Shown: in pieces, positions 61,210 through 64,000 of the stretch
How the letters are laid out: each line of letters starts with the position of its first letter
How positions within the stretch are numbered: position 1 is the first letter of the stretch
Origin: Flavobacteriaceae bacterium UBA2540
GTDB lineage: Bacteria; Bacteroidota; Bacteroidia; Flavobacteriales; Flavobacteriaceae
Length of the DNA: 64,000 nt
Direction: 5' to 3'
Assembly (NCBI GenBank): GCA_002340765.1
Contig: DDMS01000025.1
Coordinates: forward strand, 1-64,000
Notes under the pieces: model-generated
The model's input: only the letters and a program-made list of their open reading frames with translations
Databases searched by the model: none
Told to the model about the DNA's origin: nothing
Made by a program: the position numbers and the translations under genes

Positions 61210-61387
61210 AACCCGTGGGTGTAATTATTAAAAACATTCATTCGAGCGTTTTTTGTGAAGTAAAACGGAAAAAAAAATGTATCATGAGTCATTTTTAACA
61301 CTAATTTTTCTGTTCTCGATAAGATTTTCTATGGAAAATCGAACTGACAAAAAATTATTGTCAAAAATTAATAACACCCTAAGGGTT
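61210..61387. mobile_element. MITE-like element with inverted ends
   Basis: The left end AACCCGTGGGTGTAATTA (61210-61227) is followed by TTAA, and the right end (61368-61387), reverse-complemented, begins AACCCTTAGGGTGTTATTAA. The ends agree in AACCC, GGGTGT and ATTAA with small gaps. Each end is itself partly palindromic (ACCC/GGGT). The 178-base unit has no open frame. A similar single end occurs at 49804-49822. The class is not known; a nested hairpin RNA is the alternative. Confidence 0.5.
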
Positions 61388-61532
61388 CAATAATATTTTT
61401 CAATAATTTTTGAAGTTATGTTATAAATTAAAATACATATTTTGAAATTCTTGCTTTAAAATCTTTAAATTTGAATGAATTGAAATCTTATTACATGTAA
61501 GAAGATTTTAATGTAATTAAAAAACAACAATC
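61388..61532. other. AT-rich leader before the cytochrome gene
   Basis: No gene or repeat seen. The region is A/T-rich with no perfect -7 element; the nearest candidates are weak. Confidence 0.35.
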
Positions 61533-62108
61533 ATGAAACCTACTTATTCAAAAATATACAGAATACTGCATTGGTCAATTGCAATTACATTTACACTGAT
61601 GTTAATCACTATTTTTCTTAGGTTAACTTGGATGAACAAATTTAATGTTGCAGAAATTATTGGAAATTATCTCAATAAAAACGATGTTGTTTTAAGTCAA
61701 GATCAATTAATTGTCTTGGCAAAACAAATCAGACAACCAATGTGGGATTGGCACATTTATTTGGGATATGTTTTATCTGGATTGTTTTTAATACGATTTA
61801 CATTGCCATTTTTTGGTGAAATGAAATTTCAAAACCCTTTGGATAAAAAAGCAACTACCAAAGAAAAATTTCAAAAATGGATTTATATTATTTTTTATGT
61901 GTGTGTGATTATTTCTTTGATAACTGGATTGATTATCAAATTTGGTCCAAAAGAATTCAAAAAATCAATGGAATCCATTCATGAACTCTCAATTTATTAT
62001 TTAGTAGCATTTATTGTACTTCATTTAGTAGGCGTTTTAATCTCAGAATTTATTGATGACAAAGGAATTATTTCAAGAATTGTAAGTGGTGAAAAGAAAA
62101 AAGTATAG
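61533..62108 (+). CDS. Cytochrome b561-type membrane protein
   Basis: A 191-residue inner-membrane protein with four helices. YRILHWSIAITFTLML carries the first haem His; WDWHIYLGYVLSGLFLIRF, MESIHELSIYYLVAFIVLH and the later His supply the others, as in di-haem b561 proteins. It probably passes electrons between quinol and a periplasmic partner. No partner gene is adjacent. Confidence 0.87.
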   Translation: MKPTYSKIYRILHWSIAITFTLMLITIFLRLTWMNKFNVAEIIGNYLNKNDVVLSQDQLIVLAKQIRQPMWDWHIYLGYVLSGLFLIRFTLPFFGEMKFQNPLDKKATTKEKFQKWIYIIFYVCVIISLITGLIIKFGPKEFKKSMESIHELSIYYLVAFIVLHLVGVLISEFIDDKGIISRIVSGEKKKV

Positions 62109-62140
62109 TAATAAAACAACTTCTGAAATATAAACTTAAT

Positions 62141-62662
62141 TTAAAGTTTTTTATCAATCTGAATTGAATCAATTTTCTTTTCATAAATGTATTCTAATTG
62201 ATATTGTTTGCTTTTAACTACAATATTATTTTTGAAAATCAATTCTAAACATTCTTGGTTATTGTTAAAAGCACCAGGTTTAAAACCTAGATTATAATTC
62301 CATATTTCAGGGGAATTTGCTTTAATGCGATCATCCCAGCCATACCATTCACTTGTTCCTAAAACTTTTTGAACTTCGGCTTTTGTTTTTCCTTTAAAAA
62401 GCTGTAATTCATGAATTTCGTTACTCATTTCATAACGTAAAGCAGGAGCTTCTTTCCACGCAGCCGCATCAAAATGTTTTTGATGATGATAACTGCTAAA
62501 AATATTTAATAGCGGATAAAACACATAATAATAAACGATTGGCGTGAGAACAATACTGACAATTAGCGTAAGCCATTTTCGTTCATCAATAGTTTTAACA
62601 AAAAGCCAAACCAACACAAAAACAATAATTAAAAAAACAACAAATAAAGGAGTAAGAATCAT
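62141..62662 (-). CDS. Membrane protein with SmpA/BamE-like C-terminal segment
   Basis: A 173-residue protein. Two N-terminal hydrophobic segments (about 3-20 and 28-52) precede a soluble part whose LFKGKTKAEVQKVLGTSEWY and later IWNYNLG, ECLELIFKNNIVVKSK resemble the small BamE/OmlA fold (GMTKAEVxxLLG). It is unlikely to be the BamE lipoprotein itself, as it lacks a lipobox. Function unknown. Confidence 0.6.
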   Translation of the reverse strand: MILTPLFVVFLIIVFVLVWLFVKTIDERKWLTLIVSIVLTPIVYYYVFYPLLNIFSSYHHQKHFDAAAWKEAPALRYEMSNEIHELQLFKGKTKAEVQKVLGTSEWYGWDDRIKANSPEIWNYNLGFKPGAFNNNQECLELIFKNNIVVKSKQYQLEYIYEKKIDSIQIDKKL

Positions 62663-62850
62663 ATTTAGTGGTTACTTATGAATTTGATAAACATAACTAA
62701 AGTGCAAATACTGTATTTTAGCCTGCAAACTTATAAAATTTTTGGCTTTTTTGATACGTAGTAAGCTAGTTTTTTGTTTTACGATTTCAAATGGTAATTT
62801 TCTTTCAATTCAAAATATTTGAAAGTTTAAAATTATTCTGTAAATAATTT

Positions 62851-63777
62851 TTATTCATTCTGAATCATTTTTTTACCTTTCTCTAAAGCAATATTTTTCT
62901 CAAATTTGTTATAAATGATAAGTATTATGAGACCAAATGTAATCGCTGAAATAATTAATACAGTGTTTAGCAATCCAGTTACTGAAAACGAAATTCGCAG
63001 CAAAATAGTAGAAATGATAAATCCAGAGTTTCTGAAAACTTTGTGAAATTCATCTGTATGAAAAAATGAGAATAAAAGTAAAATTACATCAGTAATTATC
63101 AAGATTGAAAAAAACTGTTCAAAAAAGATATTATTGATGTTTGTGAAAGAAATATTTGAATCGGTATTTACGCCTATTGAAGAGTAAGACCAATTAGTAA
63201 ACGAATAAATGGTTACAAAAAAGACTACAGGCACTAATAAAGTTGCCAATATTTGTTTGAATTTAATAAACCTTGCAATACCCTCTTTCTTTAGTTCATC
63301 ATTATCATAATTGTATCTTTTTTTACTTTGAATATAGAATTGATAAATCAGAAAAAACAGCAATAATGATGCAATAATATCATAAGTAAACTGCAAATCA
63401 TACTTGATAGTAAACCATTCAGATGAAAGTGTTAAGTTAGAAAGGTCTTTAAAAATTCGTCTAATAATAATAAGTGAGATAATTTCGTATTGTTTACTTA
63501 TATAAATAGTGAATGATTTTGGGAGATAGTAAATCAATAAATACACTTCATAGACAAGAATAAATGAGAATGGTGTATAAATTGCAGCGATAGGATTTGT
63601 CAATAAATCCGAAGATTCAGCGAGTACAATATATCCAAAATCGACTAAAAAAATAATCAATAAGTGTATTAAAAAACTCGCGATAGAAATGATTAAGATG
63701 ATTTTTTCGGTTTTTTTTCGAGTAACATCGGATAAAAACTTTTTGTAAAGCAATTCGTAATATTTATTAAATTCCAT
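62851..63777 (-). CDS. Polytopic membrane protein, unknown
   Basis: A 308-residue protein with about eight hydrophobic segments and charged loops (KYYELLYKKFLSDVTRKKTE at the N-terminus, a QSKKRYNYDNDELKKEG loop midway). No signature was recognised. A longer start at 63816 adds a non-membrane stretch before MEFNKYYELL and is not favoured. The C-terminus is charged (NKFEKNIALEKGKKMI). Confidence 0.6.
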   Translation of the reverse strand: MEFNKYYELLYKKFLSDVTRKKTEKIILIISIASFLIHLLIIFLVDFGYIVLAESSDLLTNPIAAIYTPFSFILVYEVYLLIYYLPKSFTIYISKQYEIISLIIIRRIFKDLSNLTLSSEWFTIKYDLQFTYDIIASLLLFFLIYQFYIQSKKRYNYDNDELKKEGIARFIKFKQILATLLVPVVFFVTIYSFTNWSYSSIGVNTDSNISFTNINNIFFEQFFSILIITDVILLLFSFFHTDEFHKVFRNSGFIISTILLRISFSVTGLLNTVLIISAITFGLIILIIYNKFEKNIALEKGKKMIQNE

Positions 63778-63824
63778 ATAAAAAAAATTATATTCCAAAT
63801 GTAAACATAAAAACAATAACTTTT

Positions 63825-64000
63825 TTATTTATGTCTAAACCAACAATCTAAGCGTTTGTTTTCGTATTCTTTAAAAATAGTATTTACAGGTTTTCCATGA
63901 ATCAATTGATTGTTAAATTGTGTTCTTGCCAAATAATTAAAAGCACCCATATCGCCAGTAAAAGCGGTTTTATTTTCGGAATTGTAGTTTTTATGAATGT
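63825..64000 (-). CDS. C-terminal part of an unidentified protein, cut by window edge
   Basis: The minus strand is open from the window edge to a stop at 63825, giving 58 codons. They read HKNYNSENKTAFTGDMGAFN, YLARTQFNNQLIHGKPVNTI and FKEYENKRLDCWFRHK. The wording is protein-like and looks complete at the C-terminus. The family was not recognised. Confidence 0.6.
   Translation of the reverse strand, partial: IHKNYNSENKTAFTGDMGAFNYLARTQFNNQLIHGKPVNTIFKEYENKRLDCWFRHK

Noticed and set aside
1..64000. CRISPR arrays, prophage, rRNA operon, replication origin
   Set aside because: No regularly spaced direct repeats, phage structural genes, rRNA sequence or DnaA-box cluster were seen.

Overview
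The window is about 64 kb of AT-rich DNA from a member of the Bacteroidetes, most likely the marine Flavobacteriaceae (Polaribacter/Tenacibaculum-like). The evidence is Bacteroidetes-type promoters (TTTG, then TAnnTTTG about 19-22 bases on), few Shine-Dalgarno sequences, a SecA of 1111 residues without the C-terminal zinc site, paired DUF6452/DUF6048 genes, and many lipoproteins with signal peptides ending just before Cys. Nothing looks viral or plasmid-borne; this is ordinary chromosome with scattered accessory scars.

Layout. 1-3.4 kb: a glycosyltransferase cut by the window edge and a FecA-like TonB receptor. 3.8-12.3 kb: pheT, pyrD, a LysE exporter, HMG-CoA lyase, a 5'-nucleotidase lipoprotein, and a DEAD-box helicase facing them. 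12.4-17.8 kb: a thioredoxin-fold lipoprotein, an ABC-F ATPase with one dead ATP site, and oxyR next to a decayed dps. 17.8-22.9 kb: PagL-like protein, 3-hydroxyacyl-CoA dehydrogenase, Gfo/Idh/MocA oxidoreductase, pcm, an ABC-2 exporter and a pRiA4b ORF-3-type protein. 23-28.4 kb: a thioesterase, an alpha/beta hydrolase and menF (menaquinone branch), a VWA membrane protein and a prohibitin homologue. 29.6-31.3 kb: tRNA-Leu(GAG), a tRNA-Lys relic, aroK, a PRTase and an Hsp15-like protein. 31.4-38.5 kb: an FKBP lipoprotein, an lpxH-like relic, then a long leftward gene run from pterin dehydratase to a 45-residue lipoprotein, which includes three genes butted together (DUF1835, nucleoside phosphorylase, cytosolic substrate-binding fold). 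38.5-45.4 kb: a type IIG restriction relic, an M28 peptidase, a FecCD/FecE importer without a binding protein, rdgB, rlmH, nadC and a dead four-helix-bundle gene inside inverted repeats. 45.5-49.6 kb: YihY, hisS, folE and a CrtA-like protein. 49.6-53.2 kb: an accessory pocket with a truncated XRE regulator, GTTAGC-containing repeats, a YHYH/MORN/SCO operon and a truncated IS1182-type transposase. 53.2-64 kb: secA, cobalamin adenosyltransferase, a collapsed methyltransferase, DinB, guanine deaminase, fumC, a small membrane protein, a MITE-like element, cytochrome b561 and unknown membrane proteins.

The strongest overall theme is local gene decay. Relics of dps, an LpxH-type phosphoesterase, a type IIG restriction enzyme, a four-helix-bundle gene, tRNA-Lys, an XRE regulator and a transposase all lie between intact core genes. 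The best candidates for undescribed function are the DUF1835/phosphorylase/cytosolic-SBP unit, the YHYH/MORN/SCO unit, and the inverted-repeat-bounded four-helix-bundle unit. All calls were made by reading the sequence; no database search was run.
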